A stretch of 64,000 bases of DNA from Theocolax elegans (lineage: Eukaryota; Arthropoda; Insecta; Hymenoptera; Cerocephalidae). Shown piece after piece: positions 45,001 to 58,405 of the stretch (positions are counted from its first letter, which is position 1; each line of letters opens with the position of its first letter). The notes under the pieces are model-generated. The model was not told where the DNA came from and did not search any database. It worked only from the letters and a program-made list of their open reading frames with translations. The stretch is from NCBI GenBank assembly GCA_026168455.1, contig CM047426.1, forward strand, positions 45,030,307 through 45,094,306. Reading direction: 5' to 3'. The position numbers and the translations under genes were made by a program.

Positions 45001-48000
45001 AAACTCAATTAAATTAGGGTTTCCTGGATATTTCGGGAATTTCTGAAATATTTCAGAAAGACTCCACTAATTATGGTATTTCCTGGATATTTCGGGAATA
45101 TCTGAGGAAATTTTGAATGAATCTACCGATTACGGGATTTCCTGGATCTTTCGGGAATTTCTGAGGTATTTCGGGATGATTCTACCAATTACGGGATTTC
45201 CTGGATATTACGCGAATTTCTGAGGAAATTCGGGATGAATCTACTAATTACGGGATTTCCTAGATATTTCGGGAATTTCTGAGGAATTTCTGGATAACTC
45301 TACAAATTAAGGGATTTCCTGGATATTTCGGGAATTTCTGAGATATTTCGAAATGTCTCCACTAATTATGGTATTTCTTGGATATTTCGGGAATTTCTGA
45401 TTTATTTCGGGATGACGCTACTAATTACGGGATTTCCTGGATATTTCGCGAATCTCTAAGGAAATTCGTGATGATTCTACCAATATCGGGATTTCCTGGG
45501 TATTTCGGGAATTGCTGAGGTATTTCGGGATGATGCTACTAATTACGGGATTTCCTGGAACATTCGGGAATTTCTGAGGTATTTCTGGATAACTCTATAA
45601 TTATGGGATTTCCAGGATATTTCGGGAATATCTAAGGAAATTCGTGATGATTCTACCAATTACGGGATTTCCTGGACCTTTCGGGAATTTCTGAGGAAAT
45701 TCGGAATAACACCAATAATAACGGAATTATCTGGATATTTCTGGAATTTCTGAGGTATCTCTGGATAACTCAATTAAATTAGGGTTTCCTGGATATTTCG
45801 GGAATTTCTGAAATATTTCAAAAAGACTCCACTAATTATGGTATTTCCTGGATATTTCGGGAATATCTGAGGAAATTTTGAATGAATCTACCGATTACGG
45901 GATTTCCTGGATCTTTCGGGAATTTCTGAGGTATTTCGGGATGATTCTACCAATTACGGGATTTCCTGGATCTTTCGGGATTTTCAGAGGAAATTCGAGA
46001 TAACGCCAATAATAACGGGATTTCCTGGATATTTCTGGTATTTCTGAGGTATTTCTGGATAACTCTACTAAATAAGGGATTTCCTGGATATTTCGGGAAT
46101 TTCTGAGATATTTTGGAATGACTCCACTAATTATGGAATTTCCTGGATATTTCGGGAATTTCTGAGGAAATTGGGGATAACACCAATAACAACGGGATTT
46201 TCTGGATATTTCGGGAATTTCTGAAAAAATTCGGGATGACTAATAATTACGGGATTTCCAGGATCTTTCGGGAATTTTTGAGCTATTTCGGGATGACTAT
46301 ACAAATTACGGGATTTCCTGGATATTTCGGGAATTTCCGAGGAAATTCGTGATGACTCTACCAATTACGGGATTTTCTGGACCTTTCGGGAATTTCTGAG
46401 GAAATTCGGAATAACACCAATAATAACGGAATTATCTGGATATTTCTGGAATTTCTGAGGTATCTCTGGATAACTCTACTAAATAAGGGTTTCCTGGATA
46501 TTTCGGGAATTTCTGAGGAAATTCGTGATGACTCTACCAATTACGGGATTTCCTGGACCTTTCGGGAATTTTTGAGGAAATTCGGAATAACACCAATAAT
46601 AACGGAATTATCTGGATATTTCTGGAATTTCGTGGTATTTCTGGATAACTCTACTAAATAAGGGCTTCCTGGATATTTCGGGAATTCCTGAAATATTTCA
46701 GAAAGACTCCATTAATTATGGTATTTCCTGGATATTTCGGGAATATCTGAGGAAATTTTGGATGAATCTACCAATTACGGGATTTCCTGGATCTTTCGGG
46801 AATTTTTGAGGAATTTCGGGATGACTATACAAATTACGGGATTTCCAGGATATTTCGGGAATTGCTGAGGTATTTCGGGATGATTCTACCAATTACGGGA
46901 TTTCCTTGATATTACGCGAATTTCTGAGGAAATTCGGGATGAATCTACTAATCACGGGATTTCCTGGATATTTCTGGTATTTCTGAGGTATTTCTGGAAA
47001 ACTCAATTAAATTAGGGTTTCCTGGATATTTCGGGAATTTCTGAAATATTTCAGAAAGACTCCACTAATTATGGTATTTCCTGGATATTTCGGGAATATC
47101 TGAGGAAATTTTGAATGAATCTACCGATTACGGGATTTCCTGGATCTTTCGGGAATTTCTGAGGTATTTCGGGATGATTCTACCAATTACGGGATTTCCT
47201 GGATATTACGCGAATTTCTGAGGAAATTCGGGATGAATCTACTAATTACGGGATTTCCTAGATATTTCGGGAATTTCTGAGGAATTTCTGGATAACTCTA
47301 CAAATTAAGGGATTTCCTGGATATTTCGGGAATTTCTGAGATATTTCGAAATGTCTCCACTAATTATGGTATTTCTTGGATATTTCGGGAATTTCTGATT
47401 TATTTCGGGATGACGCTACTAATTACGGGATTTCCTGGATATTTCGGGAATCTCTAAGGAAATTCGTGATGATTCTACCAATATCGGGATTTCCTGGGTA
47501 TTTCGGGAATTGCTGAGGTATTTCGGGATGATGCTACTAATTACGGGATTTCCTGGAACATTCGGGAATTTCTGAGGTATTTCTGGATAACTCTATAATT
47601 ATGGGATTTCCAGGATATTTCGGGAATTTCTGAGGAAATTGGGGATAACACCAGTAACAACGGGATTTTCTGGATATTTCGGGAATTTCTGAAAAAATTC
47701 GGGATGACTAATAATTACGGGATTTCCAGGATCTTTCGGGAATTTTTGAGCTATTTCGGGATGACTATACAAATTACGGGATTTCCTGGATATTTCGGGA
47801 ATTTCCGAGGAAATTCGTGATGACTCTACCAATTACGGGATTTTCTGGACCTTTCGGGAATTTCTGAGGAAATTCGGAATAACACCAATAATAACGGAAT
47901 TATCTGGATATTTCTGGAATTTCTGAGGTATCTCTGGATAACTCTACTAAATAAGGGTTTCCTGGATATTTCGGGAATTTCTGAAATATTTCAGAAAGAC

Positions 48001-51000
48001 TCCATTAATTATGGTATTTCCTGGATATTTCGGGAATATCTGAGGAAATTTTGGATGAATCTACCAATTACGGGATTTCCTGGATCTTTCGGGAATTTTT
48101 GAGGAATTTCGGGATGACTATACAAATTACGGGATTTCCAGGATATTTCGGGAATTGCTGAGGTATTTCGGGATGATTCTACCAATTACGGGATTTCCTT
48201 GATATTACGCGAATTTCTGAGGAAATTCGGGATGAATCTACTAATCACGGGATTTCCTGGATATTTCTGGTATTTCTGAGGTATTTCTGGAAAACTCAAT
48301 TAAATTAGGGTTTCCTGGATATTTCGGGAATTTCTGAAATATTTCAGAAAGACTCCACTAATTATGGTATTTCCTGGATATTTCGGGAATATCTGAGGAA
48401 ATTTTGAATGAATCTACCGATTACGGGATTTCCTGGATCTTTCGGGAATTTCTGAGGTATTTCGGGATGATTCTACCAATTACGGGATTTCCTGGATATT
48501 ACGCGAATTTCTGAGGAAATTCGGGATGAATCTACTAATTACGGGATTTCCTAGATATTTCGGGAATTTCTGAGGAATTTCTGGATAACTCTACAAATTA
48601 AGGGATTTCCTGGATATTTCGGGAATTTCTGAGATATTTCGAAATGTCTCCACTAATTATGGTATTTCTTGGATATTTCGGGAATTTCTGATTTATTTCG
48701 GGATGACGCTACTAATTACGGGATTTCCTGGATATTTCGGGAATCTCTAAGGAAATTCGTGATGATTCTACCAATATCGGGATTTCCTGGGTATTTCGGG
48801 AATTGCTGAGGTATTTCGGGATGATGCTACTAATTACGGGATTTCCTGGAACATTCGGGAATTTCTGAGGTATTTCTGGATAACTCTATAATTATGGGAT
48901 TTCCAGGATATTTCGGGAATTTCTGAGGAAATTCGTGATGACTCTACCAACTACGGGATTTCCTGGATCTTTCGGGATTTTCAGAGGAAATTCGGGATAA
49001 CACAAATAATAACGGGATTTCCTGGATATTTCTGGTATTTCTGAGGTATTTCTGGATAACTCTACTAAATAAGGGATTTCCTGGATATTTCGGGAATTTC
49101 TGAGATATTTTGGAATGACTCCACTAATTATGGAATTTCCTGGATATTTCTGGAATTTCTGAGGAAATTGGGGATAACACCAATAACAACGGGATTTTCT
49201 GGATATTTGGGGAATTTCTGAAAAAATTCGGGATGACTAATAATTACGGGATTTCCTGGATCTTTCGGGAATTTTTGAGCTATTTCGGGATGACTATACA
49301 AATTACGGGATTTCCTGGATATTTCGGGAATTTCCGAGGAAATTCGTGATGACTCTACCAATTACGGGATTTCCTGGACCTTTCGGGAATTTCTGAGGAA
49401 ATTCGGATTAACACCAATAATAACGGAATTATCTGGATATTTCTGGAATTTCTGAGGTATCTCTGGATAACTCTACTAAATAAGGGTTTCCTGGATATTT
49501 CGGGAATTTCTGAAATATTTCAGAAAGACTCCATTAATTATGGTATTTCCTGGATATTTCGGGAATATCTGAGGAAATTTTGGATGAATCTACCAATTAC
49601 GGGATTTCCTGGATCTTTCGGGAATTTTTGAGGTATTTCGGGATGACTATACAAATTACGGGATTTCCAGGATATTTCGGGAATTTCTGAGGTATTTCGG
49701 GATGATTCTACCAATTACGGGATTTCCTTGATATTACGCGAATTTCTGAGGAAATTCGGGATGAATCTACTAATCACGCGATTTCCTGGATATTTCTGGT
49801 ATTTCTGAGGTATTTCTGGAAAACTCAATTAAATTAGGGTTTCCTGGATATTTCGGGAATTTCTGAAATATTTCAGAAAGACTCCAATAATTATGGTATT
49901 TCCTGGATATTTCGGGAATATCTGAGGAAATTTTGAATGAATCTACCGATTACGGGATTTCCTGGATCTTTCGGGAATTTCTGAGGTATTTCGGGATGAT
50001 TCTACCAATTACGGGATTTCCTGGATATTACGCGAATTTCTGAGGAAATTCGGGATGAATCTACTAATTACGGGATTTCCTAGATATTTCGGGAATTTCT
50101 GAGGAATTTCTGGATAACTCTACAAATTAAGGGATTTCCTGGATATTTCGGGAATTTCTGAGATATTTCGAAATGTCTCCACTAATTATGGTATTTCTTG
50201 GATATTTCGGGAATTTCTGATATATTTCGGGATGACGCTACTAATTACGGGATTTCCTGGATATTTCGGGAATTTCTAAGGAAATTCGTGATGATTCTAC
50301 CAATATCGGGATTTCCTGGATATTTCGGGAATGGCTGAGGTATTTCCGGATGATGCTACTAATTACGGGATTTCCTGGAACATTCGGGAATTTCTGAGGT
50401 ATTTCTGGATAACTCTATAATTACGGGATTTCCAGGATATTTCGGGAATTTCAGAGGGAATTCGTGATGACTCTACCAACTACGGGATTTCCTGGATCTT
50501 TCGGGATTTTCAAATGAAATTCGGGATAACACCAATAATAACGGGATTTCCTGGATATTTCTGGTATTTCTGAGGTATTTCTGGATAACTCTACTAAATA
50601 AGGGATTTCCTGGATATTTCGGGAATTTCTGAGATATTTTGGAATGACTCCACTAATTATGGAATTTCCTGGATATTTCGGGAATTTCTGAGGAAATTGG
50701 GGATGACTCTACCAACTACGGGATTTCCTGGATCTTTCGGGATTTTCAGAGGAAATTCGGGATAACACCAATAGTAACGGAATTAATCTGATGATTTCTG
50801 GAATTTTCTGGGTCTTTCGGATAACTCTACTAAATAATGGGATTTTCTGGATATTTTGGGAATTGCTGAAAAAATTCGGGATGAATAATAGTACGGGATT
50901 TCCAGATTTTTCGGGAATTTTTGAGCTATTTCGGGATGACTCCACGTTATGAAATTTCCTGGTATTTAGGGAATTTCTGAGGAAATTGTGGCATGACTCT

Positions 51001-51517
51001 ACCAACTACTGGATGTCCTTGATCTTTCGGGATTTCAGAGGAAATTCGGGATACACCAATAGGAACGTAATTATCTGAATTTCTGGATTTCTGAGTTCGG
51101 GATGACTAATAATTACGGGATTTCCAGGATTTTTCGGGAATTTTTGAGCTATTTCGGGATGACTATACAAATTACGGGATTTCCTGGATATTTCGGGAAT
51201 TTCTGAGGAAATTCGTGATGACTCTACCAATTACGGGATTTCCTGGACCTTTCGGGAATTTTTGAGGAAATTCGGAATAACCACCAATAATAACGGAATT
51301 ATCTGGATATTTCTGGAATTTCGTGGTATTTCTGGATAACTCTACTAAATAAGGGCTTCCTGGATATTTCGGGAATTCCTGAAATATTTCAGAAAGACTC
51401 CATTAATTATGGTATTTCCTGGATATTTCGGGAATATCTGAGGAAATTTTGGATGAATCTACCAATTACGGGATTTCCTGGATATTTCGGGAATTTCTGA
51501 GGAAATTCGTGATGACT

Positions 51518-54170
51518 CTACCAATTACGGGATTTCCTGGACCTTTCGGGAATTTCTGAGGAAATTCGGAATAACACCAATAATAAGGGAATTATCTGGA
51601 TATTTCTGGAATTTCTGAGGTATTTCTGGATAACTCTACTAAATAAGGGATTTTCTGGATATTTTGGGAATTTCTGAAAAAATTCGGGATGACTAATAAT
51701 TACGGGATTTCCAGGATTTTTCGGGAATTTTTGAGCTATTTCGGGATGACTATACAAATTACGGGATTTCCTGGATATTTCGGGAATTTCTGAGATATTT
51801 TGGAATGACTCCACTAATTATGGAATTTCCTAGATCTTTCGGGAATTTCTGAGGAAATTCGGGATAACACCAATAATAACGGGATATCCTGGATATTTCT
51901 GGTATTTCTGAGGTATTTCTGGATAACTCTACTAAATTAGGGTTTCCTGGATATTTCGGGAATTTCTGAAATATTTCAGAAAGACTCCACTAATTATGGT
52001 TTTTCCTGGATATTTCGGGAATATCTGAGGAAATTTTGGATGAATCTACCAATTACGGGATTTCCTGGATCTTTCGGGAATTTCTGAGGTATTTCGGGAT
52101 GATTCTACCAATTACGGGATTTCCTGGATATTACGCGAATTTCTGAGGAAATTCGGGATGAATCTACTAATTACGGGATTTCCTAGATATTTCGGGAATT
52201 TCTGAGGAATTTCTGGATAACTCTACAAATTAAGGGATTTCCTGGATTTTTCGGGAATTTCTGAAATATTTCAGAAAGACTCCACTAATTATGGTATTTC
52301 CTGTATATTTCGGGAATATCTGAGGAAATTTTGAATGAATCTACCGATTACGGGATTTCCTGGATCTTTCGGGAATTTCTGAGGTATTTCGGGATGATTC
52401 TACCAATTACGGGATTTCCTGGATATTACGCGAATTTCTGAGGAAATTCGGGATGAATCTACTAATTACGGGATTTCCTAGATATTTCGGGAATTTCTGA
52501 GGAATTTCTGGATAACTCTACAAATTAAGGGATTTCCTGGATTTTTCGGGAATTTCTGAAATATTTCAGAAAGACTCCACTAATTATGGTATTTCCTGGA
52601 TATTTCGGGAATATCTGAGGAAATTTTGGAAGAAACTACCAATTACGGGATTTCCTGGATATTTCGGGAATTTCTGAGGAAATTCGTGATGACTCTACCA
52701 ACTACGGGATTTCCTGGATCTTTCGGGAATTTCAGAGGAAATTCGGGATAACACCAATAATAACGGAATTATCTGGATATTTCTGGAATTTCTGAGGTAT
52801 TTCTGGATAACTCTACTAAATAAGGGATTTTCTGGATATTTTGGGAATTTCTGAAAAAATTCGGGATGACTAATAATTACGGGATTTCCAGGATTTTTCG
52901 GGAATTTTTGAGCTATTTCGGGATGACTATACAAATTACGGGATTTCCTGGATATTTCGGGAATTTCTGAGATATTTTGGAATGACTCCACTAATTATGG
53001 AATTTCCTAGATCTTTCGGGAATTTCTGAGGAAATTCGGGATAACACCAATAATAACGGGATATCCTGGATATTTCTGGTATTTCTGAGGTATTTCTGGA
53101 TAACTCTACTAAATTAGGGTTTCCTGGATATTTCGGGAATTTCTGAAATATTTCAGAAAGACTCCACTAATTATGGTTTTTTCCTGGATATTTCGGGAAT
53201 ATCTGAGGAAATTTTGGATGAATCTACCAATTACGGGATTTCCTGGATCTTTCGGGAATTTCTGAGGTATTTCGGGATGATTCTACCAATTACGGGATTT
53301 CCTGGATATTACGCGAATTTCTGAGGAAATTCGGGATGAATCTACTAATTACGGGATTTCCTAGATATTTCGGGAATTTCTGAGGAATTTCTGGATAACT
53401 CTACAAATTAAGGGATTTCCTGGATTTTTCGGGAATTTCTGAAATATTTCAGAAAGACTCCACTAATTATGGTATTTCCTGTATATTTCGGGAATATCTG
53501 AGGAAATTTTGAATGAATCTACCGATTACGGGATTTCCTGGATCTTTCGGGAATTTCTGAGGTATTTCGGGATGATTCTACCAATTACGGGATTTCCTGG
53601 ATATTACGCGAATTTCTGAGGAAATTCGGGATGAATCTACTAATTACGGGATTTCCTAGATATTTCGGGAATTTCTGAGGAATTTCTGGATAACTCTACA
53701 AATTAAGGGATTTCCTGGATTTTTCGGGAATTTCTGAAATATTTCAGAAAGACTCCACTAATTATGGTATTTCCTGGATATTTCGGGAATATCTGAGGAA
53801 ATTTTGGAAGAAACTACCAATTACGGGATTTCCTGGATATTTCGGGAATTTCTGAGGAAATTCGTGATGACTCTACCAATTACGGGATTTCCTGGACCTT
53901 TCGGGAATTTCTGAGGAAATTCGGAATAACACCAATAATAACGGAATTATCTGGATATTTCTGGAATTTCTGAGGTATTTCTGGATAACTCTACTAAATA
54001 AGGGATTTTCTGGATATTTCGGGAATTTCTGAGATATTTTGGAATGACTCCACTAATTATGGAATTTCCTAGATCTTTCGGGAATTTCTGAGGAAATTCG
54101 GGATAACACCAATAATAACAGGATATCCTGGATATTTCTGGTATTTCTGAGGTATTTCTGGATAACTCTA
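51518..54170. repeat. 1177-bp higher-order duplications near the right end of the array
   Basis: The block with GGGATTTTCTGGATATTTTG and GATATCCTGGATATTTCTGG at 51518-51900 recurs 1177 bp downstream, about 20 monomers. A third partial copy lies at about 53.9-54.1 kb. Confidence 0.65.
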
Positions 54171-55549
54171 CTAAATTAGGGTTTCCTGGATATTTCGGGA
54201 ATTTCTGAAATATTTCAGAAAGACTCCACTAATTATGGTATTTCCTGTATATTTCGGGAATATCTGAGGAAATTTTGAATGAATCTACCGATTACGGGAT
54301 TTCCTGGATCTTTCGGGAATTTCTGAGGTATTTCGGGATGATTCTACCAATTACGGGATTTCCTGGATATTACGCGAATTTCTGAGGAAATTCGGGATGA
54401 ATCTACTAATTACGGGATTTCCTAGATATTTCGGGAATTTCTGAGGAATTTCTGGATAACTCTACAAATTAAGGGATTTCCTGGATTTTTCGGGAATTTC
54501 TGAAATATTTCAGAAAGACTCCACTAATTATGGTATTTCCTGTATATTTCGGGAATATCTGAGGAAATTTTGAATGAATCTACCAATATCGGGATTTCCT
54601 GGATATTTCGGGAATTGCTGAGGTATTTCGTGAATGTGCTACTAATTACGGGATTTCCTGGAACTTTCGGGAATTTCTGAAGTATATCTGGATAACTCTA
54701 CTAATTACGGGATTTCCAGGATATTTCGGGAATTTCTGAGATATTTCGAAATGTCTCCACTAATTATGGTATTTCCTGGATATTTCGGGAATTTCTGATT
54801 TATTTCGGGATGACGCTACTAATTACGGGATTTCCTGGATATTTCGGGAAAATCTGAGGAAATTCGTGATGACTCTACCAACTACGGGATTTCCTGGATC
54901 TTTCGGGAATTTCAGAGGAAATTCGGGATAACATCTATAATAACGGGATTTCCTGGATATTTCTGGTATTTCTGAGGTATTTCGGGATAACTCTACTAAA
55001 TAAGGGTTTCCTGGATATTTCGGGAATTTCTGAAATATTTCAGAAAGACTCCACTAATTATGGTATTTTGCTGGATATTTCGGGAATATCTGAGGAAATT
55101 TTGGATGAATCTACCAATTACGTGATTTCCTGGATCTTTCGGGAATTTTTGAGCTATTTCGGGTTGACGCTACTAATTACGGGATTTCCTGGATATTTCG
55201 GGAATATCTGAGGAAATTCGTGATGATTCTACCAATTTCGGGATTTCCTGGATATTTCGGGAATTGCTGAGGTATTTCGGGATGATGCTACTAATTACGG
55301 GATTTCCTGGATATTTCGGGAATTTCTGAGTTATTTCTGGATAACTCTACTAAATAAGGGATTTCCTGGATATTTCGGGAAATTCTGAGGAAATTTGCGA
55401 TGACTCTACCAATTACGGGATTGCCTGCATCTTTCGGGAATTTCTGAGGTATTTCTGGATAACTCTACTAATTGTGGAATTTCCAGGATATTTCGGGAAT
55501 TTATAAGGTATTTCGGGATGATGCTACTAATTACGGGATTTCCTGGATA

Positions 55550-55801
55550 TTTTTTATTTTAAAACCTTGTTTTAATATATTAATATTTTTGTCTTCAATA
55601 TAATTTTTGTTGTCTATTTCTTGTTCTCGTTTTCTGTCAATACTGATTTTTACAGTATCTTTGTTTTTAATTCTTCTTTATAATTTTGAGATTCTTCTAT
55701 TACATTTTTTTTCGATATTGTATTTTGTTTCAATATTTCGCCCAAACCTTGTTTTAATCTCGAGCGAAGCGAGCGTTTTTGGCTAGTAAAATATTAATAG
55801 A
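55550..55801. other. T-rich junction right of the satellite
   Basis: The words ACCTTGTTTTAAT (55564 and 55746) occur twice. A CGAGCGAAGCGAGCG palindrome lies at about 55760. No gene. Confidence 0.4.
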
Positions 55802-56265
55802 AAACGCCGAAGAAAAAACGGAATTTTCTCTATTTTTGGCCGATTTTACCCCTCGTTGCTACCCTTAATATTCGTTCCGGATAAAAAAAATCTCAGGACA
55901 CCTTTGTAATGATATAATAAGTTAACCTTGTTAATTTAAATAATTTTAAAGGACGCCTTTTTGAGATATGATAGCAAACGCCGAAGAAAAAACGGAATTT
56001 TACACTATTTTTGGCCGATTTCACCCCTCGTTGCTACCCTTAATATTCGTTCCGGATAAAAAAAAATCTCAGGACACCTTTCTAGTGATATAATAAGCTT
56101 ACCTTGTTAATTTAAATAATTTTAAAGGACGCCTATTTGAGATATGATAGGAAACGCCAATGAAAAATCGGAATTTTCTCTATTTTTGGCCGATTTCACC
56201 CCTCGTTGCTACCCTTAATATTCGTTCCGGATAAAAAAAATCTCTGGACACCTTTGTAGTGATAC
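55802..56265. repeat. three tandem 175-bp repeats (right copy, inverted)
   Basis: Units start AAACGCCGAAGAAAAAACGG at 55802 and 55977, and a variant at about 56152. They are the reverse complement of the repeats at 26507-26985. The last is truncated at GTAGTGATAC. Confidence 0.85.
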
Positions 56266-56411
56266 ATTACAACAAATTAATATTCAATCATTTGAAACTT
56301 TAATTATTTAATTAAGTATAATAATTAAGAATTATACAAATAAATAATCAATAATTTGAATCTTTAACAATTTTATAATATGTATTTACAAAGTAGCTAA
56401 ATGTGTAAGTT
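56266..56411. other. AT-rich 3' flank of the transposase-like gene
   Basis: No frame is seen. It may hold the 3' end of the transcript. Confidence 0.4.
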
Positions 56412-58405
56412 CTAAGTGTAAAGTTCTTCATCACTCAGCATTGAATTATCGGCATTTTTTTCTTCACTGAATGTTTGATAGAACAGGTGATACTTTGGAG
56501 GTATAATATTACCTTTACATAGAGTTAAAAGATCTTTTAATTTTGCTGCGGATATGCCTTGAATAGTTCCGTACGCATTTTGAAGCGTGTACTTCTGAAC
56601 ATTAACGTGATGTTTTTCTTTTCTCGTAATTAGAGTTTCAAAATCATTTTCGAAAGCAGTTCTGAATTGCAATTTGTTGGTTTCACCTTTTTTTACGAGG
56701 ACTTGTTTCATTTTTTAAATAGGCATAGCACTGCTAGTTTTTTTAGTGCTTTTTGTTGCTGCTTTATTCCAATTCAAAGCACCTGCCAGACTCTTGAAAT
56801 TATATATTATTCCATAAGTAACTCTAATAACTTGATAATGTGGTTGTGTTTGTTTCGAGCTTTCAATTACTTCACACCATTCATTCATAGTAAATATTTT
56901 TCTACCTTTAGCCCGCCTTTCGATAGCTGCATGGACTGAGTCTCCCTCATTTTGGGTATGCCCTACTTCCAAAAACGAGTGCCTAATGTTCACATTATAT
57001 TTAGCTGCTGCGTACACGAACATTGAAAATAGATTTTTGTTTCTATTTTGGCCTGCACAATTATCAGACCAAAGTAGAAAATCAGTAACACCTTCGGAAG
57101 ACTTTTTTCGATATAATTAAGTAAACAGCTAGCTACTTCATTAGAGCCTCTTTTGGCATCATTTTCACTCCATACATAGCACAATGCTTCATGACGAACA
57201 ATATCGTACACAGTGAAATTGTAAACAGATAATTTTCTTTTGTAGTACAAGCAACTAGCTTCTGTTTTAGGTGTACTCAAAACTTTTTGGAAATCAAAAC
57301 ATACTAAGCTGTAATTTTTATTTTTCTTTGCAACTAATTGATCTTGTTTTTTAACGTCTCTTGACATATTTTTGTTTTTTATATGCTCATCATACCAAGT
57401 TTGCAATTTTTCCTTATCACTAGCATTTTTGTATGACTTACACTTATCACACTGGTCCTTTTTTGGTTTGAAAAATCCAATATTAAACCTTGTGTTAAAT
57501 ATATCTTGATAGTGGTGTTTTGTAGCTACAGCTTCTTTTTTGTTTTCGTTTGCCCATTTAACATACATTTCGTACATTTTACTTAGAGACAAAGTTTCTT
57601 CTAAGTATTCACGATTAGAATCACTTCGTATGTAATGAGATTCTACTCTCGGGAATAAATCAATGTGTTCGATCACAGTAGCTGTTTTCGTATTATTTAG
57701 AGGCTTCAAATTTCCTTTTTTCTTTCCACGATTGTCCGATAAGTTTTGTCTTTTTCTCAGAGTTTCAAATGCCGTGTTAATCATTTGTTTACTTACATCT
57801 ATGGTGTTCAAAAACATTAGTTGACAAACTGTTACACTTTCATTTCTGTAAGAGATAGTGTACGTCCGGGAAACGCTTCGTTTAGAAGTTTCATTATTTT
57901 TATTGCAATTTGCAGTCTTATATTCTTTAACATGGCGCAAAATAAAATCATACTTTCGTGCATGTTCTTCGATGCTCCAAAATTCATTGAAAAATAATTT
58001 TCTCGCTTCTTGAGAAATTTTGGATTCACATTTGAATCTGCACCCAGTACCGCATCCTTCTTTCAACTCGCGCGCGGGTTTCAATTTCTTTGTACTTAAA
58101 GAAGTATATCGAAGACCTAAATTTACAGCTCGTTTGGTAACACTCCTTTCCCATTTCTCAGGATTACTCAACCTCTTGCGTGTGTTTTGATCTTTAGGTG
58201 TGGACTTTCGTTTAACAATTGTCGATTTAACTGTTAAATCATGTAATGCTGAACTGACAACTGTAGAATTAACGTTACTTTGAACCGTATCAGTTTCATC
58301 CTCATCAGACGTACAAAAAACCTCTTCATTTTCAATCGAAGTATTCAACACTTCTTCATCCTGCTCCGCATGATCTAAATAATAATCAGTCGAAAAGTTA
58401 TGCAA
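56412..58405 (-). pseudogene. DDE-type transposase-like gene (DUF7869-like family), frameshifted
   Basis: A long coding frame starts at the ATG at 58405 (about 434 codons), shifts by one at an A6 run near 57100, continues to 56718, meets a TAA at 56715 and resumes in the same frame to 56412, about 665 codons in all. Features in order: acidic N-terminus; a Cys cluster at residues 118, 122, 126; SHYIR (256-260); DQCDKCKSY (317-325), a probable zinc knuckle; CFDFQK (D371); then, after the frameshift, WSDNCAGQNRN and VGHTQNEGDSVHA. The spaced D, D and E/D suggest an RNase H-fold catalytic triad. This matches insect transposon proteins of the DUF7869 type; I cannot name the superfamily. It lies just inside the giant element's right end, as expected of its transposase. 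Confidence 0.7.

Larger units (their letters stand above)
27497..55549. repeat. 28-kb satellite array of a 59-bp monomer with higher-order structure
   Basis: About 475 monomers of three related parts: ATTACGGGATTTCCTGGAT (19), ATTTCGGGAATTTCTGAGGT (20) and ATTTCGGGATGATTCTACCA (20). Recurrent variant monomers (for example the block with AACACCAATAATAACGGAAT and TCAGAAAGACTCCA) recur in the same order, giving higher-order repeats of unequal length. Because 59 is not divisible by 3, frames run only across variant monomers, and the recurrent minus-strand frames starting MVESSRIS are by-products. No gene is seen in the array. Confidence 0.95.

Noticed and set aside
27606..52991. About 20 recurrent open frames of 60-138 codons on both strands in the satellite (MVESSRIS, MWNFLDIS types)
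   Set aside because: They repeat with the satellite, have no start or stop context of their own, exist on both strands at once, and arise because particular variant monomers lack stops. A 59-bp period shifts the frame at each monomer, which is not how a repeat protein is encoded.
27497..55549. CRISPR-like array
   Set aside because: Monomers are contiguous with no unique spacers, the setting is eukaryotic and there are no cas genes.
55550..56270. Possible telomeric or centromeric identity of the satellite locus
   Set aside because: No TTAGG-type telomere repeat is present and centromere function cannot be judged from sequence alone.
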